18,247 nucleotides of DNA, taken from Burkholderia sp. (GTDB lineage: Bacteria > Pseudomonadota > Gammaproteobacteria > Burkholderiales > Burkholderiaceae). A program made the position numbers and the translations under genes. The stretch spans positions 1-18,247 of the forward strand of contig JAQGMD010000190.1 in assembly GCA_028292565.1 (NCBI GenBank), given 5' to 3'. A model generated the notes under the pieces. That model worked only from the letters and a program-made list of their open reading frames with translations. It ran no database searches and had not been told where the DNA came from. Shown here piece by piece: positions 1-8,034 of this stretch (position 1 is its first letter; every line of letters begins with the position of its first letter).

Positions 1-2
1 GG

Positions 3-488
3 ATCAAGATCATGGAAACAGGAAAGGGCCGGCCATATACGCCGTTCTGGCGCTTCCTTCTCAGCCCGATGATGATCGCGATGATGCTCGGGATGCTGTT
101 CGCCATCATGCAAATTACATTGCCAGATGCTGTGGCCCATGCGATGAGAATGCTTGGAGATGCCTGCATTCCGATCATGCTGTTTGCGCTCGGCGTGCGC
201 ATGCTGGATGTCAATCTGAAGAGCTGGCACATCGGGTTGGTGGGCGCAATCGTGTGCCCGGTGACAGGATTGGCTATGGCTTGGCTGCTGGACGGACTGC
301 TGAATCTGACTCCGACTCAACGTGGCCAGATGTATCTGTTCGCCGTACTGCCGCCCGCCGTGTTCTGCTTCATGGTGGCCGAACAATACAGGCAGGAGCC
401 GGACAAGGTGGCGTCGATCGTGCTGCTCGGGAACCTGGCTGCGCTGGCGTTCGTGCCGATGGGTTTGTGGTTGGGGTTGCGCAGTTAA
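3..488 (+). CDS. AEC-family permease, C-terminal half (5' end outside window)
   Basis: The reading frame is open from the left edge, and an in-frame ATG at 12 is probably internal. AEC (auxin efflux carrier) permeases are about 300 residues, and only about 160 are seen here. The fragment is hydrophobic, with about five membrane segments. It contains the second-half signature of the family: a segment around LGDACIPIMLFALGVRM, then a loop and a stretch around LPPAVFCFMVAEQY that resembles the substrate-pore region. It ends with a short polar tail. Such proteins sit in the inner membrane and export or import small organic anions, but the substrate cannot be told. The gene converges on the acylphosphatase gene with only six bases between stop codons and no visible terminator. 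Confidence 0.8.
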   Translation: MKIMETGKGRPYTPFWRFLLSPMMIAMMLGMLFAIMQITLPDAVAHAMRMLGDACIPIMLFALGVRMLDVNLKSWHIGLVGAIVCPVTGLAMAWLLDGLLNLTPTQRGQMYLFAVLPPAVFCFMVAEQYRQEPDKVASIVLLGNLAALAFVPMGLWLGLRS

Positions 489-494
489 TAGTGT

Positions 495-773
495 TTACTG
501 CGTACCGATGGTTTGAAAAATCCCTTGCTGTACCAAGGAATCATCAACATCGGCGATCGACACGTCGTCCACCCGCGCGGAACGCGGGCCGCGCCGGGCC
601 CAATCAATGATTTTGCCGAGCGATTCTGCTTCACCGCATACCATCGCCTCGACCGAACCATCGCGCCGATTGCGCACCCAGCCCGAAAGCTTGAGTGCGC
701 GCGCCTGTGCTTCAAACGACGCGCGGTAGCCGACCCCTTGCACGATACCGACGATGCGCAGATGTTTTGCCAT
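495..773 (-). CDS. acyP: acylphosphatase
   Basis: A 92-residue protein, the usual size for acylphosphatases, which hydrolyse acyl phosphates such as acetyl phosphate or 1,3-bisphosphoglycerate in the cytoplasm. The signature GIVQGVGYR is at residues 9-17, with the phosphate-binding Arg at 17. The second motif, SGWVRNRRDGSVEA, places the catalytic Asn at 35. Both key residues are present, so the enzyme looks intact. The ATG at 771-773 is preceded on the minus strand by an AAAAAGGGACGAAG stretch that can serve as ribosome binding site. It lies downstream of uvrA on the same strand, separated by a 157-base spacer containing a strong hairpin, so it could be co-transcribed or have its own promoter. 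Confidence 0.93.
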   Translation of the reverse strand: MAKHLRIVGIVQGVGYRASFEAQARALKLSGWVRNRRDGSVEAMVCGEAESLGKIIDWARRGPRSARVDDVSIADVDDSLVQQGIFQTIGTQ

Positions 774-794
774 CTTCGTCCCTTTTTGGTGTTT

Positions 795-834
795 CAGTAA
801 ATGGATGACGACCGTGGTCGTGATCCATTTACTG
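795..834. repeat. long near-perfect inverted repeat (hairpin)
   Basis: The arms 795-813 and 816-834 are complementary at 18 of 19 positions and separated by only two bases (GT). The single mismatch is at 807 against 822. No T-run follows on either strand, so it is not a standard rho-independent terminator. On the minus strand it ends 21 bases before the acylphosphatase ATG. It could be a dispersed palindromic unit, an mRNA-stabilising 3' structure for uvrA, or a protein-binding site. Confidence 0.75.
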
Positions 835-842
835 CTGGTTGC

Positions 843-869
843 TCCCCTCTCCCTTCGCGGGAGAGGGGA
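843..869. repeat. GC-rich dispersed-type palindrome
   Basis: The arms TCCCCTCTCCC (843-853) and GGGAGAGGGGA (859-869) are perfectly complementary around a TTCGC loop, and are followed by TTGGGGGCGAGGG (870-882 region). This layout, a C/T-rich stem followed by a G-rich tail, resembles small intergenic repeats that recur many times in various proteobacterial genomes. Membership of such a family is from memory; only the hairpin is seen directly. Confidence 0.65.
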
Positions 870-883
870 TTGGGGGCGAGGGT

Positions 884-921
884 CTGAGCTTTCATTGTGC
901 CCTTCGTTAATAAAAGCTCAG
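884..921. repeat. short inverted repeat downstream of uvrA
   Basis: CTGAGCTTT at 884-892 is perfectly complementary to AAAGCTCAG at 913-921, with a 20-base loop. On the minus strand it begins ten bases after the uvrA stop codon. It could form part of the 3' end of the uvrA transcript, but the long loop and the absence of a following T-run make a terminator role uncertain. Confidence 0.35.
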
Positions 922-930
922 TAGTGTGGA

Positions 931-3783
931 TTACTTCTTTTTTAACATCGGCGCCAAGTATTTGCCGGTCACGCTGGCCGGATTCTTGGCAACGTCTTCC
1001 GGTGTTCCCGTGGCGACAATCTGGCCGCCGCCTGCACCGCCTTCGGGACCGAGGTCGACGATCCAGTCGGCGGTTTTGATCACATCGAGATTGTGCTCGA
1101 TGATCACCAACGTGTTGCCTTGATCGCGCAGCCGGTGTATCACTTTCAGCAGCAAGTCGATATCGTGGAAGTGCAGGCCGGTGGTCGGCTCATCCAGGAT
1201 GTACAGCGTGCGGCCGGTATCGCGCTTCGATAATTCCAGTGACAGCTTGACCCGCTGCGCCTCGCCGCCGGACAGCGTGGTAGCGCTTTGGCCCAGGCGG
1301 ATGTAGCCGAGGCCCACATCCAGCAATGTTTGCAGTTTGCGCGCAATCACTGGTACCGGCTTGAAGAATTCATGCGCTTCCTCGACTGTCATGTCGAGCA
1401 CTTCATGAACGTTCTTGCCCTTGTAATGAACTTCCAGCGTCTCGCGGTTATAACGCTTGCCGTGGCATACATCACATGGCACATACACGTCGGGCAGGAA
1501 GTGCATCTCCACCTTCAACACGCCGTCACCCTGGCATGCTTCGCAGCGCCCGCCTTTTACATTGAAAGAGAAGCGACCGGCGGAATAGCCTCTTTCCTTC
1601 GCCGCCGGAATGGTCGAGAAGAGATCGCGGATCGGCGTAAACAAGCCGGTGTAGGTTGCCGGATTGGAGCGAGGTGTACGACCAATCGGCGCCTGGTCAA
1701 CCGAAATCACCTTGTCGAAGTGTTCCAGGCCGCTGATCGATTCATACGGCGCCGGCTCCGCCTGCGAACCGTACAGGTGACGTGACGCTGCATGGTATAG
1801 CGTGTCGTTGACCAGCGTCGACTTGCCAGAGCCGGACACGCCGGTCACGCAAGTCAGCAAGCCGACCGGCAAGTCGAGTGTGACATTTTTCAGGTTGTTG
1901 CCCGAAGCGCCGCTGATGACGAATTGCCGTTCCGGATCGGACGGCGTGCGCTTCTTGGGCACGTGAATAGCGAGCGTGCCGTTCAGGTACTTGGCGGTCA
2001 GCGATTTTTTGCTCTTGAGGATTTCATTGAGCGTGCCTTTGGCGATGATCTCGCCGCCATGCACGCCCGCACCCAAGCCCATGTCAACGACGTAATCGGC
2101 ACAGCGGATTGCATCTTCATCATGCTCGACCACCAGCACGCTATTACCGATGTCGCGCAAATGCTTGAGCGTGGCGATCAGGCGGTCGTTGTCACGTTGA
2201 TGCAAGCCGATCGAAGGTTCGTCCAAAACATACATCACCCCGGTCAGGCCGGAACCGATTTGCGAAGCGAGACGGATGCGCTGCGCTTCGCCGCCGGACA
2301 AGGTGTCGGCGCTACGCTCGAGCGACAGGTAGTCGAGGCCGACGTTGTTCAGGAACTTGAGGCGCGACACGATTTCTTTAATGATGCGGTCGGCGATTTC
2401 GCGTTTCGCGCCGGTGAGTTTCAGGCTTTCAAAGAAAGCCAGCGTCTCGCGCAGCGGCGTCGCTGCGACTTCATATATGGCGCGTTCCTGTTTTCCGGTG
2501 CCGACCTTCACATAGCGCGCTTCCACGCGCAACCGGGCGCCCTGGCAGGATGGGCATTCCTTCTGGTTGATGAATTTCGCGAGCTCTTCCTTTACTGCCA
2601 TCGAGTCGGTTTCACGATAGCGGCGCTGCAGGTTGGTCACCACGCCTTCGAAGGTATGTTCACGCACGACTGCGCGGCCGCGTTCATTAATATAGGTGAA
2701 CGGTATCGTCTGCTTGCCTGAACCGTACAGCACCACCTGCTGTGCCGCGTTGGGCAGCTTTTCAAACGGCACATCGAGGTCAAACTCGTAGTGCTCGCCG
2801 AGGCTCGTCAGCATCTGGAAATAAAACTGGTTGCGTCGGTCCCAGCCTTTCACCGCGCCGCTGGCGAGCGACAGATTGGGAAATGCTACGATGCGCTTCG
2901 GGTCGAAAAATTCGATATGCCCGAGGCCGTCACACTCCGGGCATGCGCCCATCGGATTATTGAAAGAGAACAGGCGCGGCTCAAGTTCCTGCAGCGAATA
3001 GCCGCAGGCGGCGCAGGCGAACTTGTTGGAATACAAATGCTCGACGGCGCTGTCCATTTCAAGCGCGACTGCCCGACCTTCCGCCAGGCGCAACGCGGTT
3101 TCAAAGCTTTCCGCCAGGCGCTGCTTGATCTCCGCTTTGACTTTCACCCGGTCGATAACCACGTCGATCGTGTGCTTCTCGGTTTTCTTCAGCTTCGGCA
3201 AATCGTCGATTTCATAAATCTTTGCCTTGTTGGTGCCGCTCTGGATGCGGAAGCGCACAAAGCCTTGCGCCTGCATCTGTTCGAACAGGTCGGCATGCTC
3301 GCCTTTGCGGTTCGCGACGACCGGCGCGAGGATCATCAGCTTGGTATCTTCCGGCATGGCCAGCACGGCATCGACCATTTGCGATACCGACTGCGCGGCC
3401 AACGGGTTTTCCGGATGGTCCGGGCAATAGGGCGTGCCGACGCGTGCATATAACAGGCGCAGGTAATCGTGGATTTCGGTTACTGTGCCGACAGTCGAGC
3501 GCGGATTGTGCGAGGTCGCTTTCTGCTCGATCGATATGGCGGGCGACAAGCCTTCAATCAGGTCGACGTCGGGCTTTTCCATCAGTTGCAGGAACTGGCG
3601 CGCATACGCGGACAGGGATTCCACATAACGCCGTTGTCCTTCCGCATACAGGGTATCGAATGCGAGCGAAGACTTGCCGGAACCGGAGAGGCCGGTAATG
3701 ACGATCAGCTGATTACGGGGTAATTCCAGATTGATATTTTTCAGGTTGTGCGTGCGCGCACCTCGGATTCGAATTTCTTCCAT
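931..3783 (-). CDS. uvrA: excinuclease ABC subunit A (UvrA)
   Basis: A 950-residue protein, full length for UvrA, the damage-sensing ATPase of nucleotide excision repair that loads UvrB onto lesions. It has two ABC ATPase modules. The first Walker A, GLSGSGKS, is at 31-38, and the first signature, LSGGEAQR, near 493 is followed by [10 protein letters not shown]. The second Walker A, GVSGSGKS, is near 646, and the second signature near 835 is followed by [10 protein letters not shown]. Zinc-binding cysteine pairs are visible near 255-285 (CAACG...CPECDG) and 745-775 (CEACQGDG...CDVCHG). The ATG at 3781-3783 has GAAGG a few bases upstream on the minus strand. I saw no obvious LexA-type CTG-N10-CAG box in the short spacer shared with the divergent MFS gene. 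The C-terminus ends normally with a lysine-rich tail. Confidence 0.98.
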   Translation of the reverse strand: MEEIRIRGARTHNLKNINLELPRNQLIVITGLSGSGKSSLAFDTLYAEGQRRYVESLSAYARQFLQLMEKPDVDLIEGLSPAISIEQKATSHNPRSTVGTVTEIHDYLRLLYARVGTPYCPDHPENPLAAQSVSQMVDAVLAMPEDTKLMILAPVVANRKGEHADLFEQMQAQGFVRFRIQSGTNKAKIYEIDDLPKLKKTEKHTIDVVIDRVKVKAEIKQRLAESFETALRLAEGRAVALEMDSAVEHLYSNKFACAACGYSLQELEPRLFSFNNPMGACPECDGLGHIEFFDPKRIVAFPNLSLASGAVKGWDRRNQFYFQMLTSLGEHYEFDLDVPFEKLPNAAQQVVLYGSGKQTIPFTYINERGRAVVREHTFEGVVTNLQRRYRETDSMAVKEELAKFINQKECPSCQGARLRVEARYVKVGTGKQERAIYEVAATPLRETLAFFESLKLTGAKREIADRIIKEIVSRLKFLNNVGLDYLSLERSADTLSGGEAQRIRLASQIGSGLTGVMYVLDEPSIGLHQRDNDRLIATLKHLRDIGNSVLVVEHDEDAIRCADYVVDMGLGAGVHGGEIIAKGTLNEILKSKKSLTAKYLNGTLAIHVPKKRTPSDPERQFVISGASGNNLKNVTLDLPVGLLTCVTGVSGSGKSTLVNDTLYHAASRHLYGSQAEPAPYESISGLEHFDKVISVDQAPIGRTPRSNPATYTGLFTPIRDLFSTIPAAKERGYSAGRFSFNVKGGRCEACQGDGVLKVEMHFLPDVYVPCDVCHGKRYNRETLEVHYKGKNVHEVLDMTVEEAHEFFKPVPVIARKLQTLLDVGLGYIRLGQSATTLSGGEAQRVKLSLELSKRDTGRTLYILDEPTTGLHFHDIDLLLKVIHRLRDQGNTLVIIEHNLDVIKTADWIVDLGPEGGAGGGQIVATGTPEDVAKNPASVTGKYLAPMLKKK

Positions 3784-3880
3784 GTACTGCCTTCAGCGTG
3801 GGCTTTAACGGGTCAACCTGATACTATAACGGGTTTTGAACCGCGCCGTATCACATAAGCCTCCCTGTTATCAAGTCCTC
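3784..3880. promoter_or_regulatory. divergent uvrA / MFS intergenic region
   Basis: This is the only space available for promoters of the two divergent genes. ACTATAAC at 3823-3830 contains TATAAC (3825-3830) as a possible -10 for the plus strand and, overlapping it, TATAGT read on the minus strand (3823-3828). No convincing -35 hexamers are correctly spaced, so the exact promoters remain tentative. Confidence 0.3.
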
Positions 3881-5116
3881 ATGCTTTCCTCACAACCCGC
3901 CGAATTAAATGACCGTATGACGCGAACGGAAGTTCGTGCCAGCCTGTCACTGGCATCGATTTTCGCTTTGCGCATGCTGGGCATGTTCCTCATCCTGCCG
4001 GTGTTCGCGGTGCACGCAAAGACTTTGCCCGGCGGGAATAGCGCAACCATGGTCGGACTGGCAATGGGCATTTACGGATTGACGCAAGCGTTCGGTCAGA
4101 TCCCGTTCGGTGTAGCGTCAGATAAGTTCGGCCGCAAGCGCATCATCATCATTGGCCTGATCCTGTTCGCACTGGGATCGTTTATCGCTGCGGCGGCTAC
4201 CGACATCATCTGGGTGATTGTCGGCCGCGCGGTGCAAGGGGCCGGCGCGATTTCGGCGGCGGTAACCGCGTTCATCGCGGATTCGACCAGGGAGGAACAT
4301 CGGACCAAGGCGATGGCGATGGTCGGTGCCTCGATCGGCCTGACGTTCGCCGTCTCCCTCATTGCGTCGCCGGTATTGTATAAGGCGATCGGTATGGGGG
4401 GCATTTTTGCGTTGACCGGAATCCTGTCCATCGTCGCAATACTGGTGGTGGCATTCGTCGTGCCGCCGGCGCCTCCTGCCGTTGCGGCACATCGCGTCCC
4501 GTTTAGCGCGGTATTGCATGACCATGAACTGATGCGACTCAACTTCGGCGTGTTCGCATTGCACCTGACGCAAATGGCGATGTTCGTCGTCGTGCCGTCA
4601 GCCCTGGTGCAGTATGCCGACCTGCCCATCGCCGAGCACTGGAAAGTTTATTTGCCGGTGGTGCTTGCTTCGTTCGTGTTCATGCTGCCGCCGGTTTTCA
4701 TTGGCGAAAAGCGCGGCAAGACCAAGCAGGTATTTATTGCCGCGATTGCATTGATGCTGGTCGTGCAATGCGGCTTGTGGGCATTCCTGTCGCACCCGAC
4801 CCTGCATTGGGCTATTCTGGTCGCATTGCTGCTGGCTTTTTTTGTGGCATTCAACATCCTGGAAGCGAGCCAGCCGTCGCTGGTGTCCCGTATTGCGCCG
4901 CCGTCGGCCAAGGGCGCCGCGCTCGGCGTCTATAACACGCTACAGGCACTTGGGCTGTTTTGCGGCGGTGCGCTGGGCGGATGGATGGCGCAGAATTTCG
5001 GCGCTTCCTCAGTATTTATCTTGGGTGCAATGACGACAATTGTCTGGCTTATAATCGCATCCAGTATGAAAAACCTACCGCGCCGTTCCAGAAGAACGGC
5101 AGTCGCAGCAGCTTAA
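3881..5116 (+). CDS. MFS transporter, YajR-like
   Basis: A major facilitator superfamily permease with about twelve hydrophobic segments. Its motif-A loop, [11 protein letters not shown], follows the second membrane helix and is typical of drug/H+ antiporters. The N-terminal stretch [16 protein letters not shown] and overall layout resemble the YajR group, but no C-terminal cytoplasmic domain is present. The frame stays open back to a TTG at 3836, but that lies inside the likely promoter. ATG 3881 (411 residues) and ATG 3917 (399 residues, beginning MTRTEVRAS) are both possible, and none has a clear ribosome binding site. ssb starts 19 bases after its stop. The gene is divergent from uvrA, and the uvrA-MFS-ssb order is, from memory, common in Burkholderiales. 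The substrate is unknown. Confidence 0.88.
   Translation: MLSSQPAELNDRMTRTEVRASLSLASIFALRMLGMFLILPVFAVHAKTLPGGNSATMVGLAMGIYGLTQAFGQIPFGVASDKFGRKRIIIIGLILFALGSFIAAAATDIIWVIVGRAVQGAGAISAAVTAFIADSTREEHRTKAMAMVGASIGLTFAVSLIASPVLYKAIGMGGIFALTGILSIVAILVVAFVVPPAPPAVAAHRVPFSAVLHDHELMRLNFGVFALHLTQMAMFVVVPSALVQYADLPIAEHWKVYLPVVLASFVFMLPPVFIGEKRGKTKQVFIAAIALMLVVQCGLWAFLSHPTLHWAILVALLLAFFVAFNILEASQPSLVSRIAPPSAKGAALGVYNTLQALGLFCGGALGGWMAQNFGASSVFILGAMTTIVWLIIASSMKNLPRRSRRTAVAAA
5050..5055 (+). promoter_or_regulatory. possible -10 box of an internal ssb promoter
   Basis: A perfect TATAAT lies inside the 3' end of the MFS gene, 80 bases before the ssb ATG. There is no good -35 hexamer at 16-18 bases, so this is a candidate only. 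It would allow ssb to be expressed independently of the transporter. Confidence 0.3.
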
Positions 5117-5135
5117 TCAGGATCAGGAGAAATTT

Positions 5136-5636
5136 ATGGCATCGGTAAATAAAGTCATCGTCGTCGGTAACCTCGGGCGCGACCCGGAAACGCGCTATAT
5201 GCCGAGCGGTGAGGCAATTACGTCCATCGCGGTTGCGACCACGGACAAGTGGAAAGACAAACAATCCGGCGAACAGAAAGAAGCGACCGAATGGCACCGG
5301 ATTTCATTCTTCGGCAAGCTGGCCGAGATCGCCGGCCAGTATCTGAAGAAAGGGTCGCAGGTTTATGTCGAGGGGCGCCTGCGCACGCGCAAATATACGG
5401 ATAAGGACGGCGTTGAGAAGTATTCGACCGAGATCGTCGCCGAAACCATGCAGATGCTTGGTAGCCGCCAGGGTATGGGCGGTGCTTCTGCAGACGAAGG
5501 TTATGGCGGCAGCGCCCCGGCGCCGCGGCAAAGCACGGGTGGAGGTGCCGGGGCTGGCACAGGTGGGGGAGCATCGCGTGGTGCGTCCAAGCCGGCACCA
5601 AACTTCAGCGATATGGACGACGACATCCCGTTCTGA
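5136..5636 (+). CDS. ssb: single-stranded DNA-binding protein (SSB)
   Basis: A 166-residue protein matching bacterial SSB in length and layout. The OB-fold domain covers about residues 1-110, starting [20 protein letters not shown] and including the [18 protein letters not shown] strand region. A glycine-, alanine- and proline-rich flexible linker runs from about 113 to 155. The acidic tip DMDDDIPF binds partner proteins of replication and repair. AGGAGA at 5125-5130 is an ideal ribosome binding site five bases before the ATG. The gene follows the MFS gene closely and is followed by a rho-independent terminator. SSB tetramers coat single-stranded DNA during replication, recombination and repair. 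Confidence 0.98.
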   Translation: MASVNKVIVVGNLGRDPETRYMPSGEAITSIAVATTDKWKDKQSGEQKEATEWHRISFFGKLAEIAGQYLKKGSQVYVEGRLRTRKYTDKDGVEKYSTEIVAETMQMLGSRQGMGGASADEGYGGSAPAPRQSTGGGAGAGTGGGASRGASKPAPNFSDMDDDIPF

Positions 5637-5669
5637 GGAGCAAAGTTCGAGGAATATAAACAACTCCCC

Positions 5670-5696
5670 AGGAGGCCTCGTGCCTCCTTATTTTTG
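5670..5696 (+). terminator. rho-independent terminator after ssb
   Basis: A stem AGGAGGC (5670-5676) / GCCTCCT (5682-5688) with the five-base loop CTCGT is followed by TATTTTTGT. It lies 34 bases after the ssb stop and marks the end of the MFS-ssb transcription unit. Confidence 0.85.
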
Positions 5697-5700
5697 TGGT

Positions 5701-6008
5701 TTATGTTGTAATTTTTGCAACATACGTGATCGAAGTTATAGAGTAGGGCTCATAGCGGCCAACGACTTCAGCCCAGAAATCCACCACAAGCCCGGATCTT
5801 CGGAACGCGGTGGAGTCCTGTAGCATGGCCGCGAAGATCGGTATCCCATCCTGGTCGCGCAATGCGTCTGCCACACCGGCACAAGCTGGCCAGCCAACAG
5901 ATATGGCTGAGCGACCAAGTCCAAGATTCGAGAAATACCCACGCCTGCCAGTGTCAGTGCCAACAACATTGCAGAGTTTTCGGCATGGCTCTGGCCCCTT
6001 GAGGACAT
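5701..6008 (-). pseudogene. LysR-type transcriptional regulator remnant (C-terminal part)
   Basis: Read on the minus strand, the first frame from 6008 gives AGVGISRILDLVAQPYLLAG followed by QLVPV, matching the conserved end of LysR-family effector-binding domains (AGxGIA...LxSGxLVPVL). At about 5873 one base appears lost (GTGTGGCAGAC where GTG-NTG-GCA-GAC is expected). The next frame then reads ADALRDQDGIPIFAAMLQD. Two extra bases at 5813-5814 shift to HRVPKIRAC (5786-5812), and one more at 5785 shifts to VDFWAEVVGRYEP, ending at the TAA 5701-5703. Joined, these pieces give the expected LysR C-terminus, including the PKIRAxVDFWAE-like end. No helix-turn-helix domain is present upstream, so the gene is both truncated and frameshifted. 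Its original target is unknown. Confidence 0.7.
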
Positions 6009-6177
6009 GGGGCAGTTGTTAAAACGATACCGAATTCATGCGAAATAGGTCCATCGCGGCTATCGTCGCCGCGCCTTGCCAAGCCCGCGCCGCGAACGTG
6101 GTCGCTTTTTGGCAGTGGGCGTCATCTGGTGCAAAACACGACAATCGGACAAAAATGAATAATCAAAAGCACGAAAA
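6009..6177. other. non-coding spacer upstream of the aryl polyene operon
   Basis: No convincing gene is seen. A weak 6-bp inverted repeat CGCGGC/GCCGCG (6055-6060, 6068-6073) surrounds a seven-base loop. From about 6120 the sequence becomes clearly richer in A and T than its surroundings, as expected for an upstream promoter region. A 21-codon basic minus-strand frame here has no recognisable features. Confidence 0.5.
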
Positions 6178-6228
6178 CCGTTAAACGGAGTCGTTGCGTC
6201 GGTTTGCGCTATGTCAAGCCGCTATAAT
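6178..6228 (+). promoter_or_regulatory. candidate promoter of the aryl polyene operon
   Basis: A perfect TATAAT is at 6223-6228, 31 bases before the preferred ATG of the first operon gene. No good -35 hexamer is found at the normal distance, which would fit a promoter needing an activator. About 35 bases upstream of it is CCGTT-A-AACGG (6178-6188), a perfect 5-bp inverted repeat that could be a half-site or operator. This is inferred from sequence alone. Confidence 0.4.
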
Positions 6229-6259
6229 CAGGATCTGTTACCAAAAGCCAATTCTTGAA

Positions 6260-7003
6260 ATGATGCGTTCCTCGTCAATAGAATTTTCCATCGCCAGCTA
6301 TGCTGCATGGGCACCCGGCGTGGAAACGCGAGAAGCATGGATCGACTGGGCGTACCGCCGCATCTCGATTCAAATCGGCTCCGAACCGGCATTGCGGGCA
6401 ATGCCCCCAATGCAGCGGCGGCGTGTCGGATTCCTGGGGAAAATGGCGTTGGAAGTCGCCTATGAATGCCTCGGAAGCCGAACCAATGTACCGACTCTGT
6501 TTTGCTCCCGTCACGGGGAAGTGTCGCGCTCGGTCGACCTGCTGCGCGACCTCGCTTTGAATCAACCGATCTCGCCAACATCGTTCGGGCTGTCCGTGCA
6601 TAACGCCGTTGGCGGCATGTTTTCGATTGCCCGCAATGACCAGGCGAATCATATTGCGCTCAGCGCAGGACCAAGCACCATCGAGCATGCGTTGATTGAA
6701 GCATGTGGCCTGCTCTCGGACGGTGAGCGGGCGGTCCTCCTGGTGGCTTGCGACTGCCCGCTGCCTTCCATATATAGCGACTATGCGGACGCTGGTGAAC
6801 AGCCGTTCGCATGGGCGTGGCTGATCGAGCCTCCGCGGCAGGATGTCATATCGCTTTCCTGGTCGAAGGCGACCGGCGGCAGCGATGCAGATGCGGAACG
6901 CGTGCCGGGCGGCCTGGATATCCTCCGTTTTCAATTGCGCAGAGAGCGGCGCATGGAGCGCATCTGCGGCAACCGGTTATGGCAATGGTCGCGCAATGCT
7001 TAA
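6260..7003 (+). CDS. apeC: truncated beta-ketoacyl-synthase-like protein, chain-length-factor type
   Basis: A protein of about 247 residues resembling only the N-terminal half of a ketoacyl synthase (Pfam ketoacyl-synt_2 type). Recognisable parts are VPTLFCSRHGEVSRSVDLL, the SPTSFGLSVHNAVGGMFSIA stretch and the VLLVACDCPLPSIYSDY stretch. It lacks the active-site Cys-His-His of a working synthase. In characterised aryl polyene systems the protein at this position (ApeC) acts as chain length factor, pairing with a full ketoacyl synthase (ApeO). The frame is open from a TTG at 6194, but the putative -10 box lies between, so ATG 6260 or 6263 is preferred; neither has a strong ribosome binding site. 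Its end overlaps the next gene by eight bases. It is the first gene of the operon. The symbol rests on family and gene order. Confidence 0.85.
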   Translation: MMRSSSIEFSIASYAAWAPGVETREAWIDWAYRRISIQIGSEPALRAMPPMQRRRVGFLGKMALEVAYECLGSRTNVPTLFCSRHGEVSRSVDLLRDLALNQPISPTSFGLSVHNAVGGMFSIARNDQANHIALSAGPSTIEHALIEACGLLSDGERAVLLVACDCPLPSIYSDYADAGEQPFAWAWLIEPPRQDVISLSWSKATGGSDADAERVPGGLDILRFQLRRERRMERICGNRLWQWSRNA

Positions 7004-7775
7004 TCGGATCAGTCGTTACTGGCGCATCGCTGGAACAGCTTCAGGTTTCTTTTTCTTCGGCGCCGGCGGCCTGCTGATGCGCGTACTTATTTTCCCGGCA
7101 ATTAACCTCTTCATCTGGAAACGACCGCTGCGAATTGCAGCGGCGCGCAATGTCATACGGTTTGCTTTTCGCGCGTTTGTCGGACTCATGTGCGGACTCG
7201 GCGTCCTGCGCTATCAGATCAAGGGACTGGAAAAGCTGGAGCGCAATGGCTTGCTGATCGTGGCCAATCATCCGACGCTGTTCGATACCGTGATTTTGAT
7301 GGCATTTGTGAAACGCGCCGATTGTATTGTCAGAAGTGGACTGTGGAACAACCCATTCACTCACGGCCCGGTGCGCGCCGCCGGCTATATCAAGAATGAA
7401 GACGGACCGCGCCTGCTGCACGCCTGCGTCAAGTCGCTGAAAGACGGTAACAACCTGATCATTTTTCCTGAGGGGACGCGCACCCCGCGTGACGGCACTC
7501 TCAATTTCAAACGCGGCGCCGCCAATATCGCTGCGCGCGGCATGATCGACCTGACACCTGTTGTTATCCGTTGCACGCCCGCGACGCTGGGCAAGGGAGA
7601 TAAATGGTGGAAGGTTCCGCATAGGCGTGTGCATGTTAGCGTTGAGATTCAGCAAGATATCAAGGTTGAGCCATTCATTTTGACTGCCGACACCGAAGCC
7701 TTGGCGGCACGCCGCCTGACCGAATATATGCAAAATTACTTTGCCGAGGAAAACACACGCCATGCAGTCGCTTGA
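6996..7775 (+). CDS. 1-acyl-glycerol-3-phosphate acyltransferase-like protein (PlsC/LPLAT family)
   Basis: A 259-residue inner-membrane-associated acyltransferase. The catalytic HX4D motif HPTLFD is at residues 92-97, and the substrate-binding motif FPEGTR is at 157-162. Hydrophobic segments occur in the first 75 residues (around TASGFFFFGAGGLLMRVLIF and FRAFVGLMCGLGVL). The frame is open further upstream to 6843, but ATG 6996 begins the family-like N-terminus and gives the eight-base overlap seen at other junctions. In aryl polyene clusters this gene (the apeD position) is thought to help acylate the lipid carrier or glycerol-type headgroup of the final product; that role is inferred. It overlaps the first ACP gene by 14 bases. 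Confidence 0.88.
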   Translation: MLNRISRYWRIAGTASGFFFFGAGGLLMRVLIFPAINLFIWKRPLRIAAARNVIRFAFRAFVGLMCGLGVLRYQIKGLEKLERNGLLIVANHPTLFDTVILMAFVKRADCIVRSGLWNNPFTHGPVRAAGYIKNEDGPRLLHACVKSLKDGNNLIIFPEGTRTPRDGTLNFKRGAANIAARGMIDLTPVVIRCTPATLGKGDKWWKVPHRRVHVSVEIQQDIKVEPFILTADTEALAARRLTEYMQNYFAEENTRHAVA

Positions 7776-8022
7776 AGACGAAATCAAACAAGTCATCGTC
7801 ATCTCCCTCCAGCTGGAGGACATCGGGCCCGACGACATCGACACGGATGCTCCGCTATTCGTGGAAGGGCTCGGTCTCGACTCGATCGACGCACTGGAAC
7901 TCGGCGTGGCATTGCAAAAACGTTATGGCATTTCATTGTCGGCCGACTCGGAAGAAACGCGCCGCCACTTTAAATCAGTGCGCACGCTCAGCGCACTGGT
8001 GGCCGAATACAGAAAGAAGTAA
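7762..8022 (+). CDS. apeE: acyl carrier protein, first of two
   Basis: An 86-residue acyl carrier protein. The phosphopantetheine attachment motif LGLDSIDALELG places the modified serine at residue 41, and the fold-typical acidic helices flank it. GAGGA at 7746-7750 is a possible ribosome binding site for ATG 7762; an upstream in-frame TTG at 7741 lies on that site and is less likely. The start lies within the end of the preceding acyltransferase gene, so translation is probably coupled. Known aryl polyene systems have two ACPs (ApeE and ApeF) that carry the starter and growing chain. The E/F assignment here is by gene order. Confidence 0.93.
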   Translation: MQSLEDEIKQVIVISLQLEDIGPDDIDTDAPLFVEGLGLDSIDALELGVALQKRYGISLSADSEETRRHFKSVRTLSALVAEYRKK

Positions 8023-8034
8023 GGGAGACAACAA

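Noticed and set aside
1924..2721. A 265-codon open frame on the plus strand inside uvrA
   Set aside because: It is antisense to a fully conserved UvrA region whose motifs leave no doubt. Its protein has no recognisable motif and results from codon bias of the GC-rich gene.
3784..3835. SOS box for uvrA
   Set aside because: No CTG-N10-CAG type site was found in the short spacer; CTGCCTTCAG near the start codon has too short a gap.
3836..3880. TTG 3836 as start of the MFS transporter
   Set aside because: It would place the start within the divergent promoter region and add a cysteine- and histidine-containing leader unlike the family. ATG 3881 or 3917 is more likely.
6009..6193. Small basic peptide frame on the minus strand (about 21 codons)
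   Set aside because: It is short and arginine/lysine-rich, with no visible ribosome binding site and no family resemblance; probably chance.
7041..7844. A 267-codon minus-strand open frame over the acyltransferase and first ACP
   Set aside because: It lies antisense to clear HPTLFD/FPEGTR and ACP motifs and has no ribosome binding site or family signature.
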